Source: [Mycobacterium] crassicus
GTDB taxonomy: Bacteria; Actinomycetota; Actinomycetes; Mycobacteriales; Mycobacteriaceae
Direction: 5' to 3'
Length of the DNA: 64,000 bases
NCBI RefSeq assembly: GCF_020181615.1
Contig: NZ_CP084029.1
Location: 248,001 to 312,000 of the forward strand
Shown here: piece by piece, positions 9,218 through 17,950 of the stretch
Numbering within the stretch: position 1 is the stretch's first letter
How the letters are laid out: every line of letters begins with the position of its first letter
The notes under the pieces: generated by a model
The model's input: the letters and a program-made list of their open reading frames with translations, nothing else
Databases searched by the model: none
What the model was told of the DNA's origin: nothing
Program-made: the position numbers and the translations under genes

Positions 9218-10759
9218 ATGCAGATTCGGGAGTTCACCTCTGGCCTGACCGGTACCGCCAAACCGGCCATCATCCTGCACCCGTCGGGAACCGTCATCAC
9301 CTTCGATGACCTTGAGGCCCGTGCGAATCGATTGGCGCACTTCTTTCGCCGCGCCGGGCTGGTCGAGGGTGACACCGTTGCGATCCTCATGGAGAACAAC
9401 GAGCACATGCACGCGATCATGTGGGCGGCGCGGCGCAGCGGCCTGTACTACGTGCCGATCAACACCCATCTGACCGCCGCCGAGGCCGCCTACATCATCG
9501 ACAACAGCAACGCCAAAGGCGTGATCGGCTCGGCGGCGCTGCGCCATACCTGCGAGGGTTTGGCCGCGCACCTTCCCGGCGGCCTTCCGGGACTGCTGCT
9601 GATCGCCGGCTCCCACCCTGGCGACGAACTGGAAGGCTGGGCGCGTTACCCGGAATGCGTTGCCGATCAACCCGATACCCCGATCGACGACGAGATCGAG
9701 GGTGACCTGCTGCAGTACTCGTCCGGCACCACCGGGCGGCCCAAGGGGATCAAACGTGCGCTGCCGCACCTGCCGCCGGCCGAGGTGCCCGGACTGATGT
9801 CGATGCTGGTGGAGGTCTGGATGACTCCGGACTCGGTGTACCTGAGCCCGGCGCCGCTGTATCACACCGCTCCCTCGGTGTGGTCCATGTGCGCGCAGGC
9901 CGCCGGCATCACGACGGTGGTGCTGGAGAAGTTCGATCCGGAAGGCTGCCTCGACGCGGTGCAGCGCTACGGGGTCACTCACGCCCAGTTCGTCCCGGCA
10001 CACTTCACCCGGATGCTGAAACTGCCTGAGGCGGTGCGGAATTCGTATGACGTCTCCAGTCTGCGTCGGGTGATGCACGCCGCAGCGCCCTGTCCGGTCG
10101 AGATCAAGAAGCAGATGATCGACTGGTGGGGCCCGATCGTCGACGAGTACTACGCGTCCTCGGAGGCGCACGGCTCGACGTTGATCAGCGCCGAGGATTG
10201 GCTGGCCCACCCGGGCTCGGTCGGCAAGCCGATGATGGGCGCGGTGCACATCCTCGACGAGGACGGCAACGAACTACCCGCGGGTCAGGCCGGCGAGATC
10301 TACTTCGAGGGCGGCAATGCCTTCGAGTACCTTAATGACCCTGATAAGACGGCGGATTCGCGGGACAGCCGCGGATGGGCCACCGTCGGTGACGTCGGCT
10401 ATCTCGATGACGACGGGTACCTCTACCTCACCGACCGCCGGCATCACATGATCATCTCGGGCGGTGTGAACATCTACCCGCAAGAAGCCGAGAACATGTT
10501 GATCACCCACCCGAAGGTGATGGACGCGGCGGTGTTCGGAATCCCGGACGACGAGATGGGTCAGACCGTCAAGGCCGCGGTGCAGACCGTCGATCCGGCC
10601 GAGGCCACCGATGCCTTCGCCGACGAACTGCTGACATGGCTGCGGGACCGCCTGGCGCACTACAAATGTCCGCGCTCGATCTCCTTCGAGGCGCAACTTC
10701 CCCGGACCGACACCGGCAAGTTGTACAAGAACGGGCTGGTGGCCAAGTACTCGGCATGA
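9218..10759 (+). CDS. fadD4: Acyl-CoA ligase (fatty-acid-CoA synthetase), fadD4-like
   Basis: ATP-dependent acyl-CoA synthetase of the ANL superfamily, which activates a carboxylic acid through an acyl-AMP intermediate; the exact acid is unknown. The 513-residue protein has the AMP-binding loop YSSGTTGRPKG at 167-177, the GEIYFEGG and TDRRHHMIISGGVNIYP motifs of the hinge region, and the C-terminal PRTDTGK motif with the catalytic Lys at 501. Order and similarity point to Rv0214 (fadD4). In M. tuberculosis nadR and Rv0213c lie between pckA and fadD4; here both are absent. The gene stands alone with a palindromic operator and probable leaderless promoter. Confidence 0.88.
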   Translation: MQIREFTSGLTGTAKPAIILHPSGTVITFDDLEARANRLAHFFRRAGLVEGDTVAILMENNEHMHAIMWAARRSGLYYVPINTHLTAAEAAYIIDNSNAKGVIGSAALRHTCEGLAAHLPGGLPGLLLIAGSHPGDELEGWARYPECVADQPDTPIDDEIEGDLLQYSSGTTGRPKGIKRALPHLPPAEVPGLMSMLVEVWMTPDSVYLSPAPLYHTAPSVWSMCAQAAGITTVVLEKFDPEGCLDAVQRYGVTHAQFVPAHFTRMLKLPEAVRNSYDVSSLRRVMHAAAPCPVEIKKQMIDWWGPIVDEYYASSEAHGSTLISAEDWLAHPGSVGKPMMGAVHILDEDGNELPAGQAGEIYFEGGNAFEYLNDPDKTADSRDSRGWATVGDVGYLDDDGYLYLTDRRHHMIISGGVNIYPQEAENMLITHPKVMDAAVFGIPDDEMGQTVKAAVQTVDPAEATDAFADELLTWLRDRLAHYKCPRSISFEAQLPRTDTGKLYKNGLVAKYSA

Positions 10760-11146
10760 CCGGGCCCATCCTCCCCTAGGAGGCCGGGGCTACGAGCCGA
10801 TGAATAGCCGGTGCGACTCCGTCATCGGCGAACACCCGCCCAAAAAGCGGACTGGGGTAACAACAGGTCTCGCCGGACCGTGGCGGCGTCGCTGCAGCCA
10901 CGCGCCAATACAGATCGATCCTCCGGTGTTGGATGTCCGCCGAGCGCTCAAAAGGCAACTGCGCATGTCACCGGCGTGAGGTAAGTCTCATTTAAGCGAC
11001 ATCAGTTTTACTGAACAGTCTTTGATCCGCTTTAAGTGGACACTTGTCAAATTTGTAACTACCATCGCCAATCGCAAGGAGCAGCACACAGGCTTTGTTC
11101 AGGCTGGGCGCAGGCATCAGCAAGGTTATGGAAGGGGTCGCCAGGA
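10760..11146 (+). other. 387-base intergenic region upstream of the PGRS gene
   Basis: No convincing gene is visible here; the short open frames are not protein-like. The last 170 bases are AT-richer than the neighbours and hold GACACTTGTCAAATTTG at 11039-11055, which matches 15 of 17 bases of the sequence at 9182-9198 in the fadD4-like promoter. The PGRS promoter and a transcribed leader of up to about 90 bases are likely here. Purine-rich GAAGGGG lies 9 bases before the ATG at 11147. Confidence 0.5.
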
Positions 11147-13465
11147 ATGGCATCGGATTGGCGCGGCAACGGGAACGTTCAAACAGGGGGTCGGTCGTGG
11201 CGGCGTAACCGCGTGATCGGAGCCGCAGCCTCGGTCGGGGCTTTCCTGGCATTCGGGATGGCGCCCCTGGCCGCCGCGCCCGCTGCGCAGGCCGACGACT
11301 TCGCCTGGTTCACGGACATGCTCAACCCCCTGTTCGGAATCTCGAGTGACAGCGGCGCCTCGGAGTTCGCCTCGTTCGACCTGTCCGGCTGGAACATCGG
11401 TTCTGCCGATGGCAGCCTGTTCGATGCTGATTTCGCTCAGTTGTGGCAGGACAGTTTCTATTTGCCGTTGCATGGTTTCTTGCAGGACTGGATCAACTCT
11501 GATGTGGGTTCGACGGTCAATGGTGTGGTTAACCAGTTGTTCGCGCCGTTTACCGAGGGCTTCTGCGGGATGATCTGCAACGGTGCCGATGGGACCGCGG
11601 CCAGCGTCGATGGCCAGGCTGGTGGTCTGTGGTTCGGTGATGGCGGCAACGGCTGGGCTTCGAACCTTGAGGGCATTGCCGGTGGTAACGGTGGGCATGC
11701 CGGTGGTATCGGTAACGGTGGCGACGGTGGTGCGGGGGGCCTGGCCGCTGACGGCGGTAATGGTGGCCATGGTGGCGAGATGTGGGGCAATGGTGGCGAC
11801 GGCGGCGCCGGCGGTAATGGCACGGCGCAATTGGCCGCCGGTGATGGTGGTACCGGTGGCAGCTCGGGTCAGGCCCAGGACTTCTTCGGTATGGGTGCGT
11901 GGGGCAACGGTGGTAACGGTGGGGCCGGCGGCGCCGGCTGGACCGGCACCAATGGCTCCACGGGCGCTGACGGTAACGGCACCAATGGTGTGGCCGGTGG
12001 TATCGCCGGCAACGGTGGTGCCGGTGGTGCGGGTTCGTCGTTCGTCGGTATCGGCGGCAACGGTGGTGTCGGCGGGCTCGGTGGTGCCGGCGGTAGTGGC
12101 GGTGATGGCGTGACCGGTGCTGATGGCTCGTTCGGTAACAACGGCTCCGGTGTTGGTGCTGCCGGCGGTAACGGTGGTGACGGTGCGGTCGGCGGCAAGG
12201 GCGGTGTTGGTGGTGTGGCCGGTGTCGGCGGCTCGGCCGGCGGCGCGGTCGGTCGCGATGGCGATGGCGGTCTTGGTGGTAGCGGTGGCCTCGGTGGCGA
12301 TGGCGGCACCGGTGCCAACGGCCTGGCGGTCAACGGCGTGGGCGCCAACGGTGCCGGCGGCGGTGACGGTGGCACCGGCGGTAACGGCGGTGCGGCGGCT
12401 GCCGGTGGTGCGGCCGGTGGTGCCAGCGCCACCGCGGGTGCCGGTGGTGTCGACGGCGACGGCGGTAACGGCGGCAACGGTGGTGACGCGTCCGCGGCGA
12501 CCAACGGGGCCGATGGAACGGTTCAGGACAACGGTGGCAGCGCCGGCGGCAACGGTGGAACCGGTGGGGCCGGCGGTAACGGTGGCGCCGGCGGTAGCGG
12601 CGGCGGTGAGGCGGGCAACGGCGGCAACGGCGGTGTCGGTGGTGCCGGTGCTGACGGCGGCAACGGTGGTGTCGGCGGTGCTCGGCTCCACCCGGAGACC
12701 GACTCGGTGCACGGCCTGTACTTCGTTCCCGGTGACGGCGGTGCCGGCGGTACGGGCGGTACCGGCGGTGCGGCCGGTGCCGGCGCGGCCAACGGTAACG
12801 ACGGTCTGATCGGTGATGGCGGCAAGGGCGGTAGCGGCGGTAACGGCGGCGACATTGTTGACGTGACCGGCCATAGCGCCGTTGAGGGCCCGCTGGGCTC
12901 GGGCACCATGGGGCCGCAGGGCTCGGCCGGTACCGGTGGCGCCGGCGGCGCTGGTGGTTCTGGTGCCACCGGTGGTGCCGGTGGTAACGGCGGTAGCGGC
13001 GGCAGTGACCCGAACGCGGGTGGTGCGCACGGCGGCACCGGCGGCCAGGGTGGTGCCGGTGGTGCCGGCCTGGAGAACACCGACGGCTCCGGCGGTGTCG
13101 GTGGCGACGGTGGTGCCGGCGGTAACGGTGGCAACGGCAGCGACATCCGTTGGGGCGACCCGACGGCTACCACCAACTCCAATGACAACTCCTCGGGTCC
13201 CATCGACGATGTCCACGGTGGAATCGGTGGTGTCGGGGGTGCCGGCGGTGCCGGCGCGGTCACCGGCGGCAACGGTGGCAACGGCGGTAACGGCGGTAAC
13301 GTCATCACCCCGCACCTGGGCACCGACGGCCTCAACGGTGGCGCCGGTGACACCCCGGGCACCGGCAGCACCGGTGGCACCGCGGGTACCGGTGGCGCAG
13401 CGGGAACAGGCCCCAACCCCGGCAACCCCGGAGACACCGGAAACACCGGCACGGTCGTCCCATAA
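11147..13465 (+). CDS. Secreted PGRS-repeat protein lacking a PE domain
   Basis: A 772-residue exported protein. Residues 1-49 form a signal peptide: basic SWRRNRV, a hydrophobic core, and cleavage probably after AQA at 47-49. A non-repetitive domain of about 100 residues follows and ends in FCGMICNGADG (Cys 140 and 144). Nearly all the rest, to the C terminus, is Gly-Gly-X repeats like the PGRS domain of PE_PGRS proteins, broken by two or three non-repetitive islands, for example around HPETDSVHGLYF. There is no PE domain, so export probably uses the Sec or Tat route rather than type VII secretion. The frame is open upstream to 11036, but that part lacks protein character. The function is unknown; cell-surface location is inferred. 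A strong terminator follows. Confidence 0.85.
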   Translation: MASDWRGNGNVQTGGRSWRRNRVIGAAASVGAFLAFGMAPLAAAPAAQADDFAWFTDMLNPLFGISSDSGASEFASFDLSGWNIGSADGSLFDADFAQLWQDSFYLPLHGFLQDWINSDVGSTVNGVVNQLFAPFTEGFCGMICNGADGTAASVDGQAGGLWFGDGGNGWASNLEGIAGGNGGHAGGIGNGGDGGAGGLAADGGNGGHGGEMWGNGGDGGAGGNGTAQLAAGDGGTGGSSGQAQDFFGMGAWGNGGNGGAGGAGWTGTNGSTGADGNGTNGVAGGIAGNGGAGGAGSSFVGIGGNGGVGGLGGAGGSGGDGVTGADGSFGNNGSGVGAAGGNGGDGAVGGKGGVGGVAGVGGSAGGAVGRDGDGGLGGSGGLGGDGGTGANGLAVNGVGANGAGGGDGGTGGNGGAAAAGGAAGGASATAGAGGVDGDGGNGGNGGDASAATNGADGTVQDNGGSAGGNGGTGGAGGNGGAGGSGGGEAGNGGNGGVGGAGADGGNGGVGGARLHPETDSVHGLYFVPGDGGAGGTGGTGGAAGAGAANGNDGLIGDGGKGGSGGNGGDIVDVTGHSAVEGPLGSGTMGPQGSAGTGGAGGAGGSGATGGAGGNGGSGGSDPNAGGAHGGTGGQGGAGGAGLENTDGSGGVGGDGGAGGNGGNGSDIRWGDPTATTNSNDNSSGPIDDVHGGIGGVGGAGGAGAVTGGNGGNGGNGGNVITPHLGTDGLNGGAGDTPGTGSTGGTAGTGGAAGTGPNPGNPGDTGNTGTVVP

Positions 13466-13488
13466 CAGTCCGGAAAGCACAGAAGAAG

Positions 13489-13520
13489 CACCCCGCACAA
13501 TCGTGCGGGGTGTTTCTTTT
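13489..13520. terminator. Strong intrinsic terminator after the PGRS gene, probably bidirectional
   Basis: CACCCCGCAC (13489-13498) and GTGCGGGGTG (13503-13512) form a perfect 10-base stem around an AATC loop, followed by TTTCTTTT. Flanking bases extend the pairing to 14 with one G-U. The other strand also has a pyrimidine-rich tail, so it can end the convergent acyl-CoA dehydrogenase transcript as well. Confidence 0.9.
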
Positions 13521-13547
13521 GGCCTGCGTCGCGGAGTGTCCGGAGCG

Positions 13548-14711
13548 CTAGACGCCGCCGCGGGCCACCAGTTGCGCGGCGATCACATTGCGCTGGATCT
13601 CGTTGGTGCCCTCGCCGACGATCATCAGCGGCGCGTCGCGGAAGTAGCGTTCTACGTCGTACTCCGTGGAATAGCCGTAGCCGCCGTGGATCCGCACCGC
13701 GTTCAACGCGATCTCCATGGCCGCTTCGGAGGCGAACAGCTTGGCCATGCCGGCCTCCATATCGCAGCGCTCGCCGCTGTCGTACCGCTCCGCGGCATAG
13801 CGGGTGAGCTGGCGAGCGGCGGTCAGCTTGGTGGCCATCTCGGCCAGATAGTTGCCGACGCTTTGATGCTTCCAGATCGGCTGACCGAAACTCTCCCGTT
13901 GCTGGGCGTAGGCCAGTGCGTCCTCCAGTGCGGCGGTGGCCACCCCCAATGCCCGTGCCGCCACCTGAATGCGGCCGGTCTCCAGCCCCTTCATCATCTG
14001 GGCGAAACCGTGGCCGGGTATGCCGCCGAGTACCGCCGTGGCCGGCACCCGGCAGCCGTCGAAGCTCAGCTCGCAGCTCTCCACGCCCTTGTAGCCCAAC
14101 TTGGGCAGATCCCGCGAAATCGTCAGCCCGGCAATCGGATTGTCCACCAGGATCACCGAGATCCCAGTGTGGCGCGGGGTGGCCTTCGGGTCGGTCTTGG
14201 CCAGCAATGCGATCAGCCCGGAATAGCGGGCGTTGGAGATCCAGGTCTTGGAACCGTTGATCACCAGAGAGTCCGGCGCGGCCGGAGAAGGCGCAGCGGT
14301 AGTCATCATGTTCTGCAGGTCGCTGCCGCCGCCCGGTTCGGTCAACGCCATGGTGGCCCGCAGCGCGCCGGTGGCCATGGCGGGCAGGTAACGCTGCTTC
14401 TGCTCGTCGGTCCCGAACAACGTCAGAAGCTTGGCCACAACGGTGTGCCCGCCCATCGCCCCGGCAAGGCTCATCCAGCCGCGTGCCAGCTCCTGAGTGA
14501 TCAGCACGTAGCAGGGCATCGACACCGGTGTTCCGCCGTACTCCTCAGGGACGGCCAGGCCGTAGATGCCGAGCCGCTTCATCTGCTCGATCCAGGTCTC
14601 CGGATAGGTGTTGGCGTGCTCGACGTCTCGGACCGTCGGCTTCACCTCCCGGTCGACGAACTGACGCACGGTTTCGACCAGGATCAACTCGTCGTCGGTG
14701 GGGAGGCTCAT
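13548..14711 (-). CDS. fadE3: Acyl-CoA dehydrogenase, fadE3-like
   Basis: FAD-dependent alpha,beta-dehydrogenation of an acyl-CoA in beta-oxidation; the natural acyl chain is unknown. The product is 387 residues from the ATG at 14711. The frame is open a further 41 codons upstream, but that stretch overlaps the divergent gene and looks non-coding. Visible features are the FAD/substrate-binding MALTEPGGGSDL, the WISNARYSG strand, and the C-terminal VGEGTNEIQRN motif with the catalytic Glu. It is the syntenic counterpart of Rv0215c. Its start is 27 bases from that of the divergent double hotdog gene, and it probably shares control with it. A leaderless start is likely (TACGGT six bases before ATG). 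Confidence 0.9.
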   Translation of the reverse strand: MSLPTDDELILVETVRQFVDREVKPTVRDVEHANTYPETWIEQMKRLGIYGLAVPEEYGGTPVSMPCYVLITQELARGWMSLAGAMGGHTVVAKLLTLFGTDEQKQRYLPAMATGALRATMALTEPGGGSDLQNMMTTAAPSPAAPDSLVINGSKTWISNARYSGLIALLAKTDPKATPRHTGISVILVDNPIAGLTISRDLPKLGYKGVESCELSFDGCRVPATAVLGGIPGHGFAQMMKGLETGRIQVAARALGVATAALEDALAYAQQRESFGQPIWKHQSVGNYLAEMATKLTAARQLTRYAAERYDSGERCDMEAGMAKLFASEAAMEIALNAVRIHGGYGYSTEYDVERYFRDAPLMIVGEGTNEIQRNVIAAQLVARGGV

Positions 14712-14738
14712 TGCTTCACCGTATGTCAGGATCGTCAG
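14712..14738. promoter_or_regulatory. 27-base divergent promoter with two candidate leaderless starts
   Basis: On the minus strand TACGGT (plus-strand 14718-14723) stands six bases before the fadE3-like ATG. On the plus strand CAGGAT (14727-14732) stands six bases before the hotdog-gene ATG at 14739. With no room for leaders, both messages would start at their initiation codons, and the -35 region of each promoter must lie inside the other gene. Confidence 0.55.
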
Positions 14739-15707
14739 ATGACCAGCGGGCCCTACTTCGATGAACTCCAGGTCGGCCAGGTTTTTGATGAGGCTCCGGC
14801 GATGACGCTGACCGCCGGTACCGCGGCGCTGCACCAGGCGATCCTCGGGGACCGGTTGCGCCTACCGCTGGATGCCGAGCTGTCCCGGGTGGTCACCGGG
14901 GCGACGACGCCGTTGGCCCACCCCGGCCTGGTGTGCGACGTCGCGATCGGGCAGTCGACCCTGGTGACCCGCCGCGTCAAGGCCAACCTGTTCTATCGCG
15001 GCCTGGCCTTCTTCCGGTTCCCGGTGATCGGCGATACCGTCTTTACCCGCACGGAAGTCGTTGGCCTGAAGCAGAATTCAGCCAAGTCCGGACGCGAACC
15101 CACCGGGCTGGTGGCACTGCGGATAACGACCATCGACCAGCTGGACCGGCTGGTGCTCGACTTCTACCGTTGCGCGATGCTGCCGCTGTCGCCGGATGCG
15201 TCTGATACCGGCCACGCCGATGACCTGTCTGCCATCGGTGCAGGGCTCGCGGCGCCGCCGGACGTGACCGCAGATTGGGACGCCGCGGAGTTTCGGCGAC
15301 GGGTGCCGGGGCCCCACTTCGACCCTGGTCTGGCGGGTACGGTCCTGACCAGCACCGGCGACGTGGTCACCTCCGCCCCGGAGTTGGCCCGGCTGACCCT
15401 CAACGTAGCTGCCACCCACCATGATTCGCGTGTTGCCGGGCAGCGGCTGGTCTACGGTGGGCACACCATCGGCCTGGCGCTGGCTCAGGCGTCTCGACTG
15501 CTGCCGAACCTGGTCACGGTGCTGGGCTGGCGGTCATGCGACCACACCGCTCCCGTCCACGAAGGCGACACCCTCTACAGCGAACTGCACATCGAATCTG
15601 CCGCCGACAACGTGCTGGAACTGCGGTCGCTGGTCTACGCCGCCGGCGACGCGGGCGAGCCGGATCGTCAGGTACTGGACTGGCGCTTCACCGTGTTGCA
15701 GTTCTGA
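14739..15707 (+). CDS. Double hotdog (MaoC-like) hydratase-fold protein, Rv0216 homologue
   Basis: A 322-residue protein homologous to Rv0216, which has two hotdog folds in one chain like R-specific enoyl-CoA hydratases. The N-terminal half opens YFDELQVGQVFDE; the second half contains LNVAATHHDSR and RLVYGGHTIGLALAQASRL, the typical long hotdog helix. The canonical GDxNPxH motif of MaoC hydratases is not evident, so activity on enoyl-CoA is uncertain. The ATG at 14739 was chosen because the open sequence upstream runs through the divergent fadE3-like gene. Divergent placement with an acyl-CoA dehydrogenase, as in M. tuberculosis, implies a role in the same fatty-acyl pathway. Confidence 0.85.
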   Translation: MTSGPYFDELQVGQVFDEAPAMTLTAGTAALHQAILGDRLRLPLDAELSRVVTGATTPLAHPGLVCDVAIGQSTLVTRRVKANLFYRGLAFFRFPVIGDTVFTRTEVVGLKQNSAKSGREPTGLVALRITTIDQLDRLVLDFYRCAMLPLSPDASDTGHADDLSAIGAGLAAPPDVTADWDAAEFRRRVPGPHFDPGLAGTVLTSTGDVVTSAPELARLTLNVAATHHDSRVAGQRLVYGGHTIGLALAQASRLLPNLVTVLGWRSCDHTAPVHEGDTLYSELHIESAADNVLELRSLVYAAGDAGEPDRQVLDWRFTVLQF

Positions 15708-15727
15708 GCGACCTCGCGCGACGAGAA

Positions 15728-16888
15728 CTAGTGCGGCAGGTCCCGGAACGGCGCGTCCCGGTAGGGATCCGGCTCCTTGGGCAGCCCGAGCACCCGCTCA
15801 CCGATGATGTTGCGCTGGATCTGGTCGGTGCCGCCACCGATAGAGGTGAAGTAGGCGTTGAGCGCCCGGAACGTCACAGCGTCGCCCACCGGGTTCTCCG
15901 GTCCGCTCAACATGGCTTCGGCGCCGACGATCTCGGTCTGCACCCGGGCGGTCTCGTGCAGGATGCGTGACATCGCGATCTTGCCGAGCGCCAGCAGGGT
16001 GGCGGCCTCGGCACGGTCGGTGCTGGTCTTGGCCCGCTGGGTGTTCCACCGGTTCACCGTGGCCAACGCCTGGGCGCGGGCGATCTCCTGACGGACGTGG
16101 GCGTCACCGAGTCGGCCGGCGTCGCGGGCCAATTCGACCAGGCCGCCGGACTTCTCGCGGCCACGCGCGGTGCGCGCGATGTCGCCCATCAGTCGCCGCT
16201 CATAGCCCAGCGCCACCTGCAGCACCGCCCAGCCGGTGCCCGGGTCCCCGATCCGGTTCGCGTCGGGCACTCGGGCGTCGGTGAAGAACACCTCGTTGAA
16301 CTCCGATTCGCCGGTGATCTGGTGGATCGGCCGGACCTCCACACCCGGTTGGCGCATCGGCAGCATGAAGAAGGTGATCCCGTTGTGCTTGGGCACATCG
16401 GGGTCGGTGCGAGCCACCAGCAGGCCGTAGTCGGCGGTGGTCGCGAACGACGTCCATACCTTCTGTCCGTTGACCACCCAGTCGTCGCCGTCCCGCTCGG
16501 CGCGGGTTCGCAACCCGGCCAGATCCGAGTCCGCCCCGGGCTCGCTGTAGAGCAGGCACCACTTGCTCTCGCCCCGCAGGGCAGGCGGCAGCAGCCGGCG
16601 TTTCTGCTCTTCGGAGCCGCAGTCGTGGATGGTGCAGGAGAACAGGTCGGCCCGGTCGTGTCCGCTGCCCGGTGCGCCGACCGCGGTGAACTCGGCTGTC
16701 ACCAGACGGGATTGACGGTCGGACAGGCCCCGGCCGTAGTAGTTCGGCTCCCAACTGGGGACGGTCCAGCCCGCGTCGAGGACGGCCTGGGCGAAGGTGG
16801 CGCGGTCGGCGTCGGCAGACCAGTTGGCGGCCAGCCACTCTCGGACCTCGGCCCGCAGTGCGTCGTCGTCGATGTCGGTCATGCTCAT
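15728..16888 (-). CDS. Acyl-CoA dehydrogenase, probable subunit of a heteromeric enzyme
   Basis: FAD-dependent acyl-CoA dehydrogenase family protein of 386 residues. It has the FAD/acyl region YSEPGADSDLAGL and the KVWTSFA strand. The C-terminal motif reads IGGGTDQIQRN, with Gly where many family members have the catalytic Glu before GT. Mycobacterial steroid-type dehydrogenases are often alpha2beta2 complexes of two different FadE subunits encoded side by side, and this gene overlaps the next FadE gene by four bases (ATGA at 16885-16888). I infer that the two form one enzyme. Neither lies between Rv0216 and Rv0217c in M. tuberculosis. The M-S-M-T start at 16888 is fixed by the overlap. Confidence 0.87.
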   Translation of the reverse strand: MSMTDIDDDALRAEVREWLAANWSADADRATFAQAVLDAGWTVPSWEPNYYGRGLSDRQSRLVTAEFTAVGAPGSGHDRADLFSCTIHDCGSEEQKRRLLPPALRGESKWCLLYSEPGADSDLAGLRTRAERDGDDWVVNGQKVWTSFATTADYGLLVARTDPDVPKHNGITFFMLPMRQPGVEVRPIHQITGESEFNEVFFTDARVPDANRIGDPGTGWAVLQVALGYERRLMGDIARTARGREKSGGLVELARDAGRLGDAHVRQEIARAQALATVNRWNTQRAKTSTDRAEAATLLALGKIAMSRILHETARVQTEIVGAEAMLSGPENPVGDAVTFRALNAYFTSIGGGTDQIQRNIIGERVLGLPKEPDPYRDAPFRDLPH

Positions 16889-17943
16889 GCCCCGATCTCT
16901 CGCAGGTAGCGCTCCCGGTGCCAGGACGGGCCGCCGAACAGTTGGGCGTCGCCGCGTGCCCGGCGCAGATACCGGTGGGCGGGATGCTCCCAGGTGAACC
17001 CGATGCCGCCGTGCACCTGAATGTTGGTGGCGCCGACAAACACGAACGCATCCGAGCAATAGCCCTGCGCCAGAGCGAGATCCGCGATCCAGCCGGGCGA
17101 ACCGGCGACAGTCGCGACATGGCGGGCGGCCGACACCGCGGATTCGGCCTCCAGCAGCATGTCGGCGCACATGTGTTTGACGGCTTGGAAGCTGCCGATC
17201 GCCCGGCCGAACTGAAACCGGGTCTTGGCGTAGTCGCGGGCCATCTCCATCGCGCACCCCGCGGCACCGGCCTGTTCACCGAGCAGCGCCACCGCTGAGC
17301 GGTCCAGCGCCGCGGTGAGCGCCTCGACCCCGGTACCGGGCTTGCCGACCGCGCAGGCCGGAGCGTCGGCGAACCGGACCTCGCACAGCCGGCGGGACTG
17401 ATCGACCGTCGTCATCGCCCGCACGCTGACACCCGGACCCGCCGGGTCGACGGCGAAGACACCCGGCCCCGCGGCACTGCTCGCCAGGACGTAGAGCAGA
17501 TCCGCCGAGTCGGCGTCGAGCACGAATCGCTTCTCGCCGGTCAGCAGCGGGCGATCCGCGTCGCTGCCGGCCGAGGTGGCAGGCGCTGCGGGTGGGCGGG
17601 TCGAGCCGCCCTCGGCGAAGGCGACCGCCACCCGGGTCGTCCCGGCGGCAATCGCCGGAAGTACCGCGATCGATTGCCCCGGATCATCCAGGACCGCAAG
17701 CAGATTGACGGCGAGCACCGCTGTCGACAGATACGGCCCGGCGAACAGCGCCCGGCCGAGTTGCTCGGCCACCGCGCCGACCTCCACGGGTCCGGCCCCG
17801 GCTCCGCCGTACTGCTCGGGCACCAGCAGGCCGAGCAGACCCATCGCGGCCAGCTCGCTCCAGGCGCGGTCGTCGGGTAAGTGTTTGGCCATCAGGCCGG
17901 CGACCGCACCACGCAGCGCCCGGAGTTCTTCGGATGTCGTCAC
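16885..17943 (-). CDS. Acyl-CoA dehydrogenase, partner subunit
   Basis: A 352-residue member of the shorter FadE type that pairs with a longer FadE. It has an N-terminal helical region with LGLLVPEQYGGAG, a mid domain with poor FAD-loop conservation, and the C-terminal VHGGIGFTWEHPAHRYLRRA motif typical of the partner subunit in heteromeric mycobacterial dehydrogenases. The GTG at 17943 starts seven bases after the lipW stop; the open sequence further 5' lies inside lipW. With the downstream FadE gene and upstream lipase it forms a tight operon, 18844 to 15728. The substrate is unknown; side-chain degradation of a sterol-like acyl-CoA is a reasonable guess. Confidence 0.85.
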   Translation of the reverse strand: MTTSEELRALRGAVAGLMAKHLPDDRAWSELAAMGLLGLLVPEQYGGAGAGPVEVGAVAEQLGRALFAGPYLSTAVLAVNLLAVLDDPGQSIAVLPAIAAGTTRVAVAFAEGGSTRPPAAPATSAGSDADRPLLTGEKRFVLDADSADLLYVLASSAAGPGVFAVDPAGPGVSVRAMTTVDQSRRLCEVRFADAPACAVGKPGTGVEALTAALDRSAVALLGEQAGAAGCAMEMARDYAKTRFQFGRAIGSFQAVKHMCADMLLEAESAVSAARHVATVAGSPGWIADLALAQGYCSDAFVFVGATNIQVHGGIGFTWEHPAHRYLRRARGDAQLFGGPSWHRERYLREIGA

Positions 17944-17950
17944 TACGGGC

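Noticed and set aside
10776..10958. 60-codon minus-strand open frame downstream of the fadD4-like gene
   Set aside because: No ribosome-binding site, family resemblance or context supports it; it lies in an intergenic region.
11036..11146. Earlier start of the PGRS gene at 11036
   Set aside because: The 37 extra residues lack protein character and would precede the signal peptide; the ATG at 11147 has a purine-rich site upstream.
11126..13500. Minus-strand and alternative-frame open sequences across the PGRS gene (Pro-rich or Thr/Ala-rich)
   Set aside because: Repetitive GC-rich DNA keeps all frames open; only the Gly-Gly-X frame has a signal peptide, a unique domain and a terminator in the right place.
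12882..14738. Extended N terminus of the double hotdog protein through 12882
   Set aside because: The added part is antisense to the fadE3-like gene and out of frame with the PGRS gene; known homologues start at the position of the ATG at 14739.
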